From the NCBI RefSeq assembly GCF_009910845.1, contig NZ_SIJB01000030.1, positions 1-64,000 of the forward strand: a stretch of 64,000 bases of DNA. Direction: 5' to 3'. Each line of letters opens with the position of its first letter. The first letter of the stretch is position 1. The notes under the pieces were generated by a model. It made no database searches, was not told the DNA's origin, and saw nothing but the letters and a program-made list of their open reading frames with translations. This document shows, piece by piece, positions 7,944-17,010 of this stretch. This DNA comes from Chengkuizengella marina. GTDB taxonomy: Bacteria > Bacillota > Bacilli > Paenibacillales > KCTC-33759. The position numbers and the translations under genes are program-made.

Positions 7944-8873
7944 TTATTGATATTTTCCATGCATCGATTTTATTCTAGATGCAACAGCTTGGCGTACCCT
8001 TTCAGGACCTAACACTTCGACGTGTTCGCCAAAACTGAATATCAATGCGAAATACCATTCCTTCTCTGGAAATTGTGCAGTCACAATCAGTTCACCTGTG
8101 TCTAGAATTTCAATATTTTCTTTGTCAAAAATATCTTCAACTCGGGACCTCACCTGGGGTACGAATTTTAATGTAATGCTGGTTAAAGAGACCTGCTTCT
8201 TTGATGCCTCTTCAATTTCTTGATATGACTTTTCTCTACGCTTGAATAGTACATCTTCAACCTGCAAGTCAATAATGCGTGAAATCCTGAATACCCTGAA
8301 ATTTGTTTTTAAGTGACAATAGCCAAACAGGTACCATGTATAACCTTTAAAGATTAATGACATCGGTTCTATCTGCCTTGTACTTGTTTCGTTTGCATAG
8401 TTTCTATATATAATTGTAATCAATTGTGATTGAGTGATAGCATTCCGGATGTTTTTGACCAGCTCTTTTTGGTTTGAGGTGTATGCCCAGGGCTGCATAC
8501 CAATTATGATTTGCTCCATATGCAGGTCAAGATGATGAGTTTTATCCTGTGGAATAATATTTCGCAGTTTTTCTATGGATGACTCAAGCTCAACATCCTC
8601 AAATGTTGAGTTAACACCTTTAAGTGCTGAAAGTATGGAACACAAATTGTTTAGTGTCAGTAACTGATGGTTTAATTTATAATTCTCCCTAATACCAAAA
8701 CCGCCATTATTCCCAGGGTATGAAATAATTGGAATACCAGCCATATTAATAGCTTCAATGTCTCTGTAAATCGTTCGAACTGAAACTTCAAACTTTTCCG
8801 CAAGTTCTTTTGCCGATATTCGACTTCTATTAAGTAAAATAACAATGATTGTCAGCATACGGTCTATTTTCAT
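7944..8873 (-). CDS. WYL-domain transcriptional regulator (YafY type)
   Basis: 309 residues. N-terminal HTH_11 winged helix (ISAKELAEKFEVSVRTIYRD, about 18-37), then a WYL domain with GYTWYLFGYCHL (about 178-189) and the FRVFRISRI strand that binds small ligands or nucleic acid, and a C-terminal WCX extension. These are one-component regulators. It lies directly upstream of the hydrolase/YdeI operon on the same strand, which makes that operon the obvious target. AAGGAGAAGAAT precedes the ATG. One of three WYL regulators in this window. Confidence 0.88.
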   Translation of the reverse strand: MKIDRMLTIIVILLNRSRISAKELAEKFEVSVRTIYRDIEAINMAGIPIISYPGNNGGFGIRENYKLNHQLLTLNNLCSILSALKGVNSTFEDVELESSIEKLRNIIPQDKTHHLDLHMEQIIIGMQPWAYTSNQKELVKNIRNAITQSQLITIIYRNYANETSTRQIEPMSLIFKGYTWYLFGYCHLKTNFRVFRISRIIDLQVEDVLFKRREKSYQEIEEASKKQVSLTSITLKFVPQVRSRVEDIFDKENIEILDTGELIVTAQFPEKEWYFALIFSFGEHVEVLGPERVRQAVASRIKSMHGKYQ

Positions 8874-8944
8874 ATTCTTCTCCTTAATATATGTTTGGCA
8901 TATTCTAGAGTATAAGGTATTTTTGTCAAAGATTTTTTAACATA

Positions 8945-9266
8945 TCAGGCCTTAATAGATTCATCTAGAATTTCTTTTAGTGGATCTATTGAATTACCAT
9001 GAATAATAGTATTATATTCTAGTTCTTTTGTAAGCAACTTTTTGAGGGGAGATAACAGTATCCTGGATCACTTTTAAGTATTGGCTGAATTCAGGAATGT
9101 TTTTAAGTACAGATATCGCTTTTTCTGTGTTTCCTAGGTTTTTTATTATTTTCTGTTTTACTTTTCCATCTTCACGATATGACTCAGCGATACTCCAATA
9201 TAAAGTTTCGTTTACTTTCTTTTTTTCAAAAACATTTTTGACACTACACCCCCAATATTTTGACAC
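8945..9266 (-). pseudogene. Frameshifted remnant with IS1634-type transposase N-terminus
   Basis: The intact part (9012-9266, 84 codons) contains YWSIAESYREDGKVKQKIIK, the N-terminal signature of IS1634-like (IS4 superfamily) transposases. After a five-A run near 9038 the frame is lost, but another frame continues coherently as LTKELEYNTIIHGNSIDPLK to a stop at 8945-8947. The catalytic DDE part is absent. Just upstream the motif TTTTGACACTACA occurs twice in 30 bases (9234-9271). A dead transposon end is the simplest reading; a small domesticated protein is the alternative. Confidence 0.5.
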
Positions 9267-9450
9267 TACATAATAAAAAAATTCAAAACATAAAGTTCCT
9301 ATTATTAATTTGTAATAAGAACTTTATCTATATTTTACCTTTTTTTTGCCTATTGTCAGTTAGAAGACTGAAATAGTATTAGTTTTAATTAAGTAAAAGT
9401 GAGAGGAAAGAAGAAATAATGGGAATTGAAATTATTGCTGGCTTAGAGAT

Positions 9451-9606
9451 ATGAGTTTGGTACTTAAACAAAAAGATCCACATGCAACTTTTATGGATAA
9501 ATCAATTCATTACATTTTCCCATTTCAAGATGACATATTAGAAATTGCAGCATGGGGGGATTTTAAAGTAGAAAGTATAAGTTTAAGGAATATTATTTTA
9601 TTTTGA
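9451..9606 (+). CDS. Short ORF of unknown status
   Basis: A 51-codon frame with plausible protein composition (DILEIAAWGDFKVESISLRN) but no ribosome site, and similar-looking coding text upstream in another frame. Probably the tail of a decayed gene. Confidence 0.25.
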   Translation: MSLVLKQKDPHATFMDKSIHYIFPFQDDILEIAAWGDFKVESISLRNIILF

Positions 9607-9607
9607 T

Positions 9608-9752
9608 CTACAACAATATGACGCATTTTTCTAACAGAGAAGTGTCTTTATTTATGAATGGGGCTAGATTGTGGAGTAACAAATTAATATACTAGAATTA
9701 GGGAAGAGTTTGATGGAATGTACTTTAAAGTAAGGTGCAGGTTTGTTGAACA
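9608..9752 (+). repeat. Nested-palindrome repeat with full 3' tail
   Basis: CAACAATATGACGC ... GTGTC ... GGGCTAGATTGTGGAGTAAC, then a tail matching the copy at 13486-13615 over about 80 bases, including the shared block ACTTTAAAGTAAGGTGCAGG. This pair best defines the long form of the element. Confidence 0.85.
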
Positions 9753-9879
9753 AATGAACAGAGAAAAATACCTTACCCAATAAACTACTGATTCTATCCA
9801 TTTTTCTATTTCTTACTTTTTATTAAAATTAAAAATATGTTAGTATATTCCTAATCATAGAGAAAAGGAGTTTTGAATA

Positions 9880-10083
9880 TTGTTAACTGTTACAGTAGCA
9901 GCAAAGACAGGTTTTATTTCATTTTTGCCTTTATTATTTTATTTACTAATCATCCTATTTATAGTTTCTTTTGTTCTTTTTATTCGTAGACTACTTATTA
10001 ATTCATCTGCTAAAGTAGTACACAACGCTGAAATTAATAAGAAACTTGACAGAGTAATTGAATTACTTGAAAAACAAGATTAG
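9880..10083 (+). CDS. DUF4083-like small membrane protein
   Basis: 67 residues from a TTG start with AAGGAG upstream. One long membrane helix (about 14-38), then a basic stretch and the closing helix INKKLDRVIELLEKQ, which is the hallmark ending of Bacillus DUF4083 proteins. Function unknown; single-pass topology with a cytoplasmic coiled helix is likely. It is followed by its own terminator hairpin, then a second small membrane protein. Confidence 0.7.
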   Translation: MLTVTVAAKTGFISFLPLLFYLLIILFIVSFVLFIRRLLINSSAKVVHNAEINKKLDRVIELLEKQD

Positions 10084-10092
10084 AACTAACTG

Positions 10093-10121
10093 GCTTATAA
10101 AGATTTTTTTATAAGCTTTTC
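10093..10121 (+). terminator. Rho-independent terminator
   Basis: GCTTATAAA pairs with TTTATAAGC, with T-rich loop and tail, directly behind the DUF4083-like gene. Confidence 0.7.
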
Positions 10122-10180
10122 ATTAATATTCATAAAATTATCTGAACTATTTATTTACAAAAGAGGTGTTTTTCGCAATT

Positions 10181-10357
10181 ATGGAAATAATAAAATTAGG
10201 ATTGGCATTTTTAATTTTTGTACTAGTTTTCTCATTATTTTTTAGTGTATTGCGAGATATAGTCGACAGATATATGAGTGATTTCTATCGAGAACTTTTT
10301 AAAAAAATCGGGAAACTTTTTAATTTATTGAAAAAGTTTTTTCGAGTTAAAGAATAA
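10181..10357 (+). CDS. Small membrane protein of unknown function
   Basis: 58 residues: one hydrophobic N-terminal helix (MEIIKLGLAFLIFVLVFSLF), then a basic amphipathic part ending LFNLLKKFFRVKE. AAGAGGTG is 10 bases before ATG 10181, which decides this start over the GTG inside the ribosome site. The shape (short helix plus cationic amphipathic tail) is also seen in type I toxins and leaderless bacteriocins, but nothing proves that role. Confidence 0.5.
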   Translation: MEIIKLGLAFLIFVLVFSLFFSVLRDIVDRYMSDFYRELFKKIGKLFNLLKKFFRVKE

Positions 10358-10511
10358 TGTAATAAAATTCTAGTTTTAGTGTTTAAATTACTTCAACCAT
10401 TTACTCTACAAACTTGTTTATCTCACTTTTTCATAGATATAGTCCTGTAAATATAAGAACAATGATATAATATACTTTGCTTTTAAACTTACATAAAGGA
10501 TTGATTTTATC

Positions 10512-10595
10512 TTGAACAACGAACATAATACTAAAACAGAAAAATTAAATCCTTGGACAACAATTATGTTTAAACCACGTGCTACAATCAGATAA
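10512..10595 (+). pseudogene. N-terminal stub of a Yip1-family membrane protein
   Basis: From a TTG the 27 residues end in NPWTTIMFKPRATIR and then TAA. 'NPW.TIW.KPR.TIR' is the cytosolic entry motif of Bacillus Yip1-family proteins, whose five membrane helices should follow but are missing. The gene is cut just after this motif. Confidence 0.5.
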
Positions 10596-10806
10596 ATAAT
10601 TATTTATTTCTCTATAATCCCCAATCTCTTCAGTTGAAATTTTAGTTTTATCGAATAGCTTAACATTGGTAATTAATCTTTAGATATTTGTTACCAGCTT
10701 TAAGACATAATAATCATCGCACAAATATCCATTCCATTGTCTGATAAATTCATCACCTTGTTCGTCATAAGTTTTTCCATCTTTAACTGTCTCTTTTACT
10801 ACTTAG
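10596..10806 (-). pseudogene. Decayed gene fragment
   Basis: A minus-strand frame reads VVKETVKDGKTYDEQGDEFI...NGYLCDDYYVLKLVTNI, a TAA, then RLITNVKLFDKTKISTEEIG. It abuts the Yip1 stub. Two truncated genes meeting here suggests an old deletion junction. Family not identified. Confidence 0.4.
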
Positions 10807-10900
10807 AACAAAATTTATATTATTAATAAATAAATACAAAAGCTTGATGAAAATATTAGAACTTTTTTTAAAGAAAGTGGTTAATTTCAGTAGTTTATAT

Positions 10901-10970
10901 TTAACAAAATGGCGCTTTTCTCTAATAAGGGATGCGTCTTTATTTATGATTCAGGACATAAGTGTTCAAC
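10901..10970 (+). repeat. Nested-palindrome repeat
   Basis: TTAACAAAATGGCGCTTTTC ... GGATGCGTCTTTATTTATGATTCAGGACATA. It sits about 40 bases before the acetyltransferase gene. Confidence 0.75.
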
Positions 10971-11008
10971 ATAAAGAAAAGATGTTATAATATTCAAAAT
11001 TATTTGGG

Positions 11009-11506
11009 ATGGTTGATATAATGGGATGTAGTATCCGAAAAATGAAAAAGGAAGATATTCATCAAGTCCAGCAGGTAGCAAAAATAAGTTGGAATTATAC
11101 GTATGAAGGTGTTATTCCCCTAGAGATTCAAGAAAGCTTCTTAAAGTCTGCTTATAATGATGAGATGATGCAAAGACGATTAGAGCGTTCATTTTTTTTC
11201 GTTTCAGAAGATGATGGTAAAATTATTGGTTTTGCTAGTTTTTCTCCTTTAAAAGAAGGAGGAGAGGTAGAACTTGGGGCAATATATTTATATCCTGAGT
11301 ATCAGAAGATGGGAATAGGAACTTCTTTATTACAAGAAGGAATTAAAAGCATAGATGGTGTAATGAAAATTTTTGTTAATGTTGAAAAAGATAATAAAAT
11401 TGGTAAAAATTTTTATACAACAAAAGGTTTTGAAGTTATATCTGAATTTGATGATGACTTTGATGGTCATATTTTAAAGACAGTAAGAATGGTATTAAAA
11501 GTGTAA
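11009..11506 (+). CDS. GNAT-family N-acetyltransferase
   Basis: About 160 residues with the acetyl-CoA binding motif A, VELGAIYLYPEYQKMGIGTSLLQEG (Q/RxxGxG at about 109-114), preceded by the GFASFSPLKEGG beta hairpin and followed by VEKDNKIGKNFYTTKGFEV, the motif B helix that packs the cofactor. It transfers acetyl from acetyl-CoA to an unknown amine. Two in-frame ATGs (11009, 11021) lie near a weak GGGATGG; the second, MGCSIRK, fits family alignments better. Confidence 0.85.
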   Translation: MVDIMGCSIRKMKKEDIHQVQQVAKISWNYTYEGVIPLEIQESFLKSAYNDEMMQRRLERSFFFVSEDDGKIIGFASFSPLKEGGEVELGAIYLYPEYQKMGIGTSLLQEGIKSIDGVMKIFVNVEKDNKIGKNFYTTKGFEVISEFDDDFDGHILKTVRMVLKV

Positions 11507-11590
11507 AGCTCGTCTTAATTACTTATTATTTAAGCTTTGAGCTGTAACCATTCTAATGGGAAGATTTAGTGGAGGTGAAAGTTTTTATCT

Positions 11591-11750
11591 ATGATAATAT
11601 TTGTGTTCGATTTTAGCAATTATATTTTGTCTAAATCTTGTAGAAATAATAAAAAAAGTAAAGGTAGACCAACCAACTACCGCTAACACATTCTGGTTAA
11701 CAACATCTTTTGTATTAATAGTATGGAGCAAAGCTATTATGTCCTTCTAG
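11591..11750 (+). pseudogene. Frameshifted small membrane protein
   Basis: GTGGAGGTGAAA precedes ATG 11591, but the first frame stops early. The other frame carries ILAIIFCLNLVEIIKKVKVD and then a second hydrophobic helix ending WSKAIMSF at 11750. One single-base frameshift near 11610 would restore a protein of about 50 residues with two helices. Confidence 0.4.
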
Positions 11751-11826
11751 TAATCTTATGTTTTAAGTGAAATAGAATTAAATTAAATTACAGATTATAG
11801 TAAAGATGATAAAGAGGGAGATAAAT

Positions 11827-12312
11827 TTGAGGAAAATTACCTTATCAAATGGAAAAACAGTAGAGGTTGAGTGTCTCAGTTGTGTTTTAACAAGTGGGTT
11901 AGTTGAACCAGATGGAGGTGTTATATTTGAAACAGAGTACTTTCATGCACACCAGGATGTCGCATATCCAATTAGAGGGTTAGTAATACTAGCTTCAAAA
12001 CGACATATCAAATGCTTTGATGAATTAACTGAAGCTGAAAGTTTAGACTACATAAATATTTTAACAAAGATACGAAAAGCACAAAGAGAAGCTTTAGGAA
12101 TAGAATATGTCTATTATTTTTACAATGAAGACACCACTCACCATTTTCATACTTGGATGGTTCCAAGATATGAATGGATGTATGAATTCGGACGTTCCGT
12201 TGAGTCTGTTCGACCAGTATTGCTTCACGCTAGAAATAAAATGAATGATAAGAAGAATGTTCAAGAAGTAATAGAAGCCATTAACATCCTTACTGAAGTG
12301 CTAAATAAATAA
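11827..12312 (+). CDS. HIT-like family protein
   Basis: 161 residues from TTG 11827, chosen because AGAGGGAG lies 6 bases before it; the upstream ATG 11806 has no site. The THHFHTWMVP segment (about 105-114) is a histidine-triad-like motif. The N-terminal CLSC, the IFETEYFHAHQDVAYPIRG strand pair and the ILASKRHIKCFDELTEAE segment match HIT (Ap4A hydrolase/galactose-1-P uridylyltransferase fold) proteins. It probably acts on a nucleotide or nucleotide conjugate in the cytoplasm. Monocistronic. Confidence 0.75.
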   Translation: MRKITLSNGKTVEVECLSCVLTSGLVEPDGGVIFETEYFHAHQDVAYPIRGLVILASKRHIKCFDELTEAESLDYINILTKIRKAQREALGIEYVYYFYNEDTTHHFHTWMVPRYEWMYEFGRSVESVRPVLLHARNKMNDKKNVQEVIEAINILTEVLNK

Positions 12313-12390
12313 ATTTAATAATCTTAATTCGTAATTCTTTATTAAGCATAGAGCATTTCTTAAAAGTATCCAATTACGAAAATGATATTA

Positions 12391-12460
12391 TTAAACAATT
12401 TGGTGCCAATCTTTAAGAAGGGTGCTTCTTTTAGATTCGAAGGCCATATTGTTAAGTAAA
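12391..12460 (+). repeat. Nested-palindrome repeat, outer arms well kept
   Basis: TTAAACAATTTGGTGCC ... GAAGGGTGCTTCTTTTAGATTCGAAGGCCATATTGTTAAG. The inner hairpin differs from the common one, but outer arms and spacing are kept. Confidence 0.7.
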
Positions 12461-12502
12461 GAGAGAGAAATTAAAGTTTAATTAAAGAGGAGTGGTGAAA
12501 TA

Positions 12503-13072
12503 ATGATTATTTTAATTTCTGGTAACAGCAGTACTGGAAAAACATTAATGTCTCAAAATTTACTTGAAAAATATAAGATTCCTTATTTTTCTATCGATCA
12601 CCTTAAAATGGGTTTGTTTCGAGGAGGAAAAAATTGTGGTTTTACACCGTTAGATAGTACCGTGGACATTGGTGAAAAATTATGGCCAATAGTCAAAGGG
12701 ATTATTATGACAAATATTGAGAATAATCAAAATCTAATTATTGAAGGTTGTTATATATTGCCTCATCATATTAAGGACTTTGATCAAACCTATTCTAATA
12801 AAATAATTTCAGTTTTTCTAGGTTTTTCAAACAATTATATTAAGGAGAAGTTTACTTCCAATATAGTTGAGTATAGGAATGCTGCAGAAAATCGTAATTA
12901 TCCAGAAGAAAGAACTATTGCTGATCTGATCAATGAACATAGTGATTTTAGAAAAAAATGTTTAGACAACGGTATTAATTACTTTGAAACTGATAAAGAT
13001 TACCAACAAGAAATTATGAAAGTCTACAACTTTATAGAGAACCAAATGAGTGTAATTGAAGCAAATTTATAG
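12503..13072 (+). CDS. P-loop kinase-like protein
   Basis: 189 residues. Walker A GNSSTGKT at 7-14 opens the protein, followed by FSIDHLKMGLFRG and a mid-protein LIIEGCYILPHH strand. This order is found in small nucleotide/antibiotic kinases of the AAA_33 and zeta-toxin-like groups. Adenylate-kinase-like phosphotransfer to a small substrate is likely; the substrate is unknown. AAAGAGGAGTGG precedes the ATG. It is the first of three unrelated-looking small P-loop kinases in the window (also 33925 and 46285). Confidence 0.75.
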   Translation: MIILISGNSSTGKTLMSQNLLEKYKIPYFSIDHLKMGLFRGGKNCGFTPLDSTVDIGEKLWPIVKGIIMTNIENNQNLIIEGCYILPHHIKDFDQTYSNKIISVFLGFSNNYIKEKFTSNIVEYRNAAENRNYPEERTIADLINEHSDFRKKCLDNGINYFETDKDYQQEIMKVYNFIENQMSVIEANL

Positions 13073-13158
13073 TAGGCCTGAGAAAGAATAAATAATTTAC
13101 TTTAAATATGCTACAAAATAGTAAAAAACAATAGTTAATTGTTCAAGGTTGTGATTCT

Positions 13159-13407
13159 ATGGGATTTGATGTTATGTTATATGATAAAAAAGGTCGCGAG
13201 ATCGAATTATTTGAATTAACAGAAAGTCTGCATAATGAGATATTTAATTCCAATAAGATATGGCAGACTTATAAAGAACTTAGAAGGCTCAGTGATTATT
13301 ATGTGACTGATGAAACATTATCAGGCAAAAGACTTACAAACCTTATTGCTGATCTTAATAATTATCAAAGAAATATTTCACAAGATAAACTAAAGGAATA
13401 TCAATAA
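13159..13407 (+). CDS. Hypothetical small acidic protein
   Basis: 82 residues, soluble, with charged helices (LTESLHNEIFNSNKIWQTYK, TLSGKRLTNLIADLNNYQRN). Weak ribosome site (AAGGTTGTG). The opening MGFDVMLYDKKGREIELFEL and overall size resemble immunity-type proteins, but there is no toxin nearby and no family is recognised. Confidence 0.5.
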   Translation: MGFDVMLYDKKGREIELFELTESLHNEIFNSNKIWQTYKELRRLSDYYVTDETLSGKRLTNLIADLNNYQRNISQDKLKEYQ

Positions 13408-13485
13408 TTTATCTATAAAATATCAAAACCTGTTATTGATAAGGTTCATATTGCAGGAGATTATGGAAATCCCTTATTAAAGCTA

Positions 13486-13615
13486 TTCAACAAAATGGCG
13501 CATTTCTCTAATAGAGAAGCGTCTTTATTTATGAATGGGGTTAGATTGTGGAGTAACAAATAAATAGGAAGAGTTTGATGAAATATACTTTAAAGTAAGG
13601 TGCAGGTTTGTTGAA
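13486..13615 (+). repeat. Nested-palindrome repeat with full 3' tail
   Basis: TTCAACAAAATGGCGCATTTC/GAGAAGCGTC ... GGGGTTAGATTGTGGAGTAAC and a tail nearly identical to that of the copy at 9608-9752. A second, broken 5' half follows at 13663-13690. Confidence 0.85.
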
Positions 13616-13793
13616 CATAGGAATGGTATAATTAAGCAAAAAGTGGAGGGCACATTAATAACTATCTTCAGCAAAATAGCGCTTAAAATATCCGATTATT
13701 CTATGCTTGGAATCTATCGACTTTAATAGTATAAATTTATATATTTGACTAAAGGGGTGTTTAAGTGTGGATTAATAACTATATTCGAATTTA

Positions 13794-14232
13794 ATGAAAT
13801 TTATAATCATATTATCTCTAAGTATTTTATTAAGTTCATGTAGTAATATTGAAAGGGTTGAACATATTGAGGTATTTATAATAGAAGTGTCAGAAATGAA
13901 AGAAGAATCCCTTCAAAAGGCTGAATACAAAAAAATCAATGCAATCACGACACTTCAAGAAAGTGAATTTGAAATCACTACAGATTTGAAAACTATTGAG
14001 GATTATTATGATTATGAAAACAATTATTACTCATAGTAAGGCTCAATTCTCAAAACTAAATCGAATATCAAAAGAAACTTATAATTTGAAAAAAGACATT
14101 CAAGAACCATCAACAATCCTAATACCTGAAGATTATACGTTTATGTTTTCACTTAAAAACATGACCGTTCAACAAAAAGAACAAGTTAAAAAACATGTAT
14201 TATCTTATATGGATATCCTAAGTGAGAAATAG
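13794..14232 (+). pseudogene. Frameshifted lipoprotein gene
   Basis: The first frame (13794-14036) starts with a lipoprotein signal peptide MKFIIILSLSILLSSCS, lipobox cysteine about residue 16. A second frame, open from 13996, continues to 14232 with soluble sequence ending QVKKHVLSYMDILSEK and has no start of its own. A frameshift between about 14000 and 14036, in a stretch rich in AT repeats (ATTATTATGATTATG), joins them into one lipoprotein of about 145 residues. No family recognised. Confidence 0.6.
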
Positions 14233-14747
14233 GTTTAACTAAGCTATTCAAGTTAACAAGACAAAGTATATTTTACTTTCATTTCTCTTCAGTAAGTAAG
14301 TTCTTTATTTTAGTTTCAGTTTGGTGAAAAATTTTAGCTAAAGAAAGAAGTTTTAGATTTAAATAACGAAAATCAGTAATATGCTAAAATTTAAGTAGAA
14401 TTGTGAAAGAATGCATTTTAAGTAACGTGATTCTTTAGAAGAGGTTAGGGCATTGCTAAAAATATCTTTATCTTCAAATATGAGAATTGAATTACGGAAT
14501 AAATATAAAATAGAAAATACTAAACAATTTAACGCAATTGTTTTAAAAAGATAAAAGGAGTATACCTCTACTACCTTTTATTTGTTATGCACGCGCGCAG
14601 TATAAATTTACAGATTTGAGACCTATCAAATTCCCTGGTATACCCCTACATGGAGTGTCCCACTTTTTACAAATCATTAAGAATAGATTGAAGCACAAGC
14701 AAATATAGTAAATCTAGCATATTCTAATAGAAAAGGGGGTGAATTTT
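14233..14747. other. Gene-free stretch with a repeat-tail remnant
   Basis: 14378-14430 matches the 3' tail of the long repeat form (TATGCTAAAATTTAAGTAGA, TTGTGAAAGAATGCATTTTA), here without its palindrome. Nothing else recognisable. Confidence 0.4.
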
Positions 14748-14879
14748 ATGTTTTTTTCTGGCATTATAAGTGGATTTAGAAGCATAATTAGTAGAGAACC
14801 ATTACCTTATAGAACAACGGTAGGCGTAATAATAGTTACGCTATTCCTTCTGTTGGTTATGGGACTGACTGTAGTTTAA
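14748..14879 (+). CDS. Small single-pass membrane protein
   Basis: 43 residues with a strong ribosome site AAAGGGGGTGA. The N-terminal 25 residues are polar/basic (GFRSIISREPLPYR) and the C-terminus is a hydrophobic helix TVGVIIVTLFLLLVMGLTVV. Single-pass tail-anchored topology. No family recognised. It looks genuine because of the ribosome site and composition. Confidence 0.5.
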   Translation: MFFSGIISGFRSIISREPLPYRTTVGVIIVTLFLLLVMGLTVV

Positions 14880-14906
14880 ACTCTATTAGTAGAGTAGTAT
14901 GTTTAT

Positions 14907-14975
14907 CTTCCACAAAATGGCGCATTTTTTAATAAGAGATGCGCTTTATTTTTGGGCCATATTGTTGAGTAACGA
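14907..14975 (+). repeat. Nested-palindrome repeat
   Basis: TTCCACAAAATGGCGCATTTT/AAGAGATGCGC ... TGGGCCATATTGTTGAGTAACGAAG; outer arm at 3' perfect. It ends about 170 bases before the large unknown gene. Confidence 0.8.
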
Positions 14976-15144
14976 AGACCTGGAATCCACTAATTTTAGG
15001 TTGAGGTTGGCAAATAAAACAATCGTTTTTTCTACATACAGAGTAGTAATTTGAAACATTATCCAACATATTCGTATAGGTATAGATTTATAATAAACGA
15101 AAGAACTAAAATAGACAATTATATTAACTACTTGAGGTGATGTT

Positions 15145-16341
15145 ATGTGGAATTTATCAAAAAAGGATAAAGATAGATTTTTAAAATCTAATCTACTACC
15201 AATTCAAGAATGTGACCAGGATTGGGAAATTGCACTTAAAGAAGCAAAAAAAGAAGGTGAGAATCTCACTGAGCGTTTAAAAGCAGAACTTGAAGAAGTA
15301 AAAGACGAATTGCTACACGTCTTGCCTAACCGTTTCATTCCATATATAGAAAATAGTACATTAAATCAACCGACATTACCTAAACAAGTACGTGAAGATT
15401 ATTTACAATGGATTCGAGAAAGGCACAAGGAATTTGAACAAATTTTAGATGCTGCATATGAACAGACAAAGTGGGGGGTTACATATTTACCAACTACAGT
15501 TCAAGAGGTCTTTGCAGAAAGTTTGCATGATTCAACTATACAAAGAATCGAACGACAGAATAATACACTTCATCTATACATTAATACAGAAGGTGGATTT
15601 TCATCCAAATCATTTGTGCATTTCATTTTTAGAAATATCATTTCTGAAGAAACAGATGAACCAATTCAAGTTGGACAATGGTTAGTTTACAAAGAGCTAA
15701 AGAAAATAGATGATGGATTTGCTTTCCGCGTGTTGTTTGAATGTCCTGATGCTGAGTGGACAATTACAATGAAGGAAATGGATGCTCAGTATTTTTATCG
15801 CCCTATTGTATATACAAACTTGAAAGATGAGAATAAAATTGAAGAGACATCATTTGCAGATTACGTTGCACAGTTAAATCCAGAATATCAATATTGGTTA
15901 ATTACACCAGATGTGAAGTGTTCTATTAAATCCTTTTCGGGAGATTTAGTATTAGAAAACGGAAAGATTGAATTTAAACAGAATAGAATGGTTGTTACAG
16001 TTGGGAATGAAAACTTTATGTATGAGTTAGAAGAGTACAATCCAATAAAGTTCATTTACACAAACGTATATGAAGATCCGTATGCATATTTTAGTAAACC
16101 TGTGCCATCAGAGCAACTCGAAGAAGCAGCGTTAAGTAATGATATAAAATTGAAAGTTCGTGCATGGAATACTATGCACGCAAATCCTGTAGAACTTGCA
16201 AATATTATCAATCATATACTAGGGAAAATGAAGATTACGGAAGAAAATGAAATGATGGTAAGTGTTTTTGTGAATCATTGTTATAAAGCAGGGATTTTGT
16301 CAAAAGCGGTCATTGAAAAGTATCGTACAGTAATTGATTAA
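15145..16341 (+). CDS. Large cytoplasmic protein, probably DUF4085-like
   Basis: 398 residues, soluble, no signal peptide or membrane helix. Residues about 30-60 are a charged helix, 60-110 a WIRERHKEFEQILD helix, and about 130-330 are beta-rich with repeated aromatic strands. The C-terminus PVELANIINHILGKMKITEE is helical. The layout resembles Bacillus DUF4085 proteins, but I am not certain. TTGAGGTGA precedes the ATG. Monocistronic, with its own strong terminator. Function unknown. Confidence 0.6.
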   Translation: MWNLSKKDKDRFLKSNLLPIQECDQDWEIALKEAKKEGENLTERLKAELEEVKDELLHVLPNRFIPYIENSTLNQPTLPKQVREDYLQWIRERHKEFEQILDAAYEQTKWGVTYLPTTVQEVFAESLHDSTIQRIERQNNTLHLYINTEGGFSSKSFVHFIFRNIISEETDEPIQVGQWLVYKELKKIDDGFAFRVLFECPDAEWTITMKEMDAQYFYRPIVYTNLKDENKIEETSFADYVAQLNPEYQYWLITPDVKCSIKSFSGDLVLENGKIEFKQNRMVVTVGNENFMYELEEYNPIKFIYTNVYEDPYAYFSKPVPSEQLEEAALSNDIKLKVRAWNTMHANPVELANIINHILGKMKITEENEMMVSVFVNHCYKAGILSKAVIEKYRTVID

Positions 16342-16415
16342 CACTTTATTTAGTAGCATAATTATTGGGAAGAAATGTATTTAAAGAAGATTATTTCTAA
16401 CCTCCTTGAATAAAG

Positions 16416-16463
16416 AAAGCCTAATTTCTCGTTTGAAATTTAGAGAAACTAGGCTTTTTTTCT
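16416..16463 (+). terminator. Rho-independent terminator
   Basis: AAAGCCTAATTTCTC pairs with GAGAAACTAGGCTTT (one mismatch) and is followed by a T-tract; 75 bases behind the large gene. Confidence 0.9.
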
Positions 16464-17010
16464 TTTCCTTAACGTTGTAAATCTGGGTTATCTGAACTTC
16501 GATGAAAGAAACATTGGAATATCAATGGCAATGGTTCTTTCATTGATTGAAAAAGATCACCTTAATCTTTCTTGCTATATTCAAAGCTTAGTTTACAAAA
16601 AAGATTAAAACTGTACAACTAAACCATTAAATTTTTGAATTCCTGTACCCCTTCATCTATTTTATTTAGTAACTCTCCACTAACTACTTTTGTTCTATAA
16701 TTAAAAATAAAAAAATTTTCACCAGTTTTATTATGAAACTAATAATTAACTTCACATGGTTCTAAATTTGAAATTGTTAATCATGTTTCCTCAAAAAGAT
16801 GACTCCTAAGGCTAATGTCGAATTACTAAGTGGACACTCAGAAGAAGTGATCAAACACTTATTAGATATAAAGTGGATATGTCTATAGTAGTCAAAGAAA
16901 AATGGGAGGAAACCAAAATTATTTTTCATCATTTATTAGATGCAGGCTATTGTTTATTGTTCCTGCCTTACACCGATTAATAGGAATTAATAAAAATGTA
17001 TTAAATAAAA
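16464..17010. other. Gene-free stretch with decayed fragments
   Basis: On the minus strand about 16605-16770 reads TGENFFIFNYRTKVVSGELL..KIDEGVQEFKNLMV with one stop upstream, a relic of an unidentified gene. 16800-16980 on the + strand has short coding-like text (ELLSGHSEEVIKHLLDIKW) broken by stops. Confidence 0.4.
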
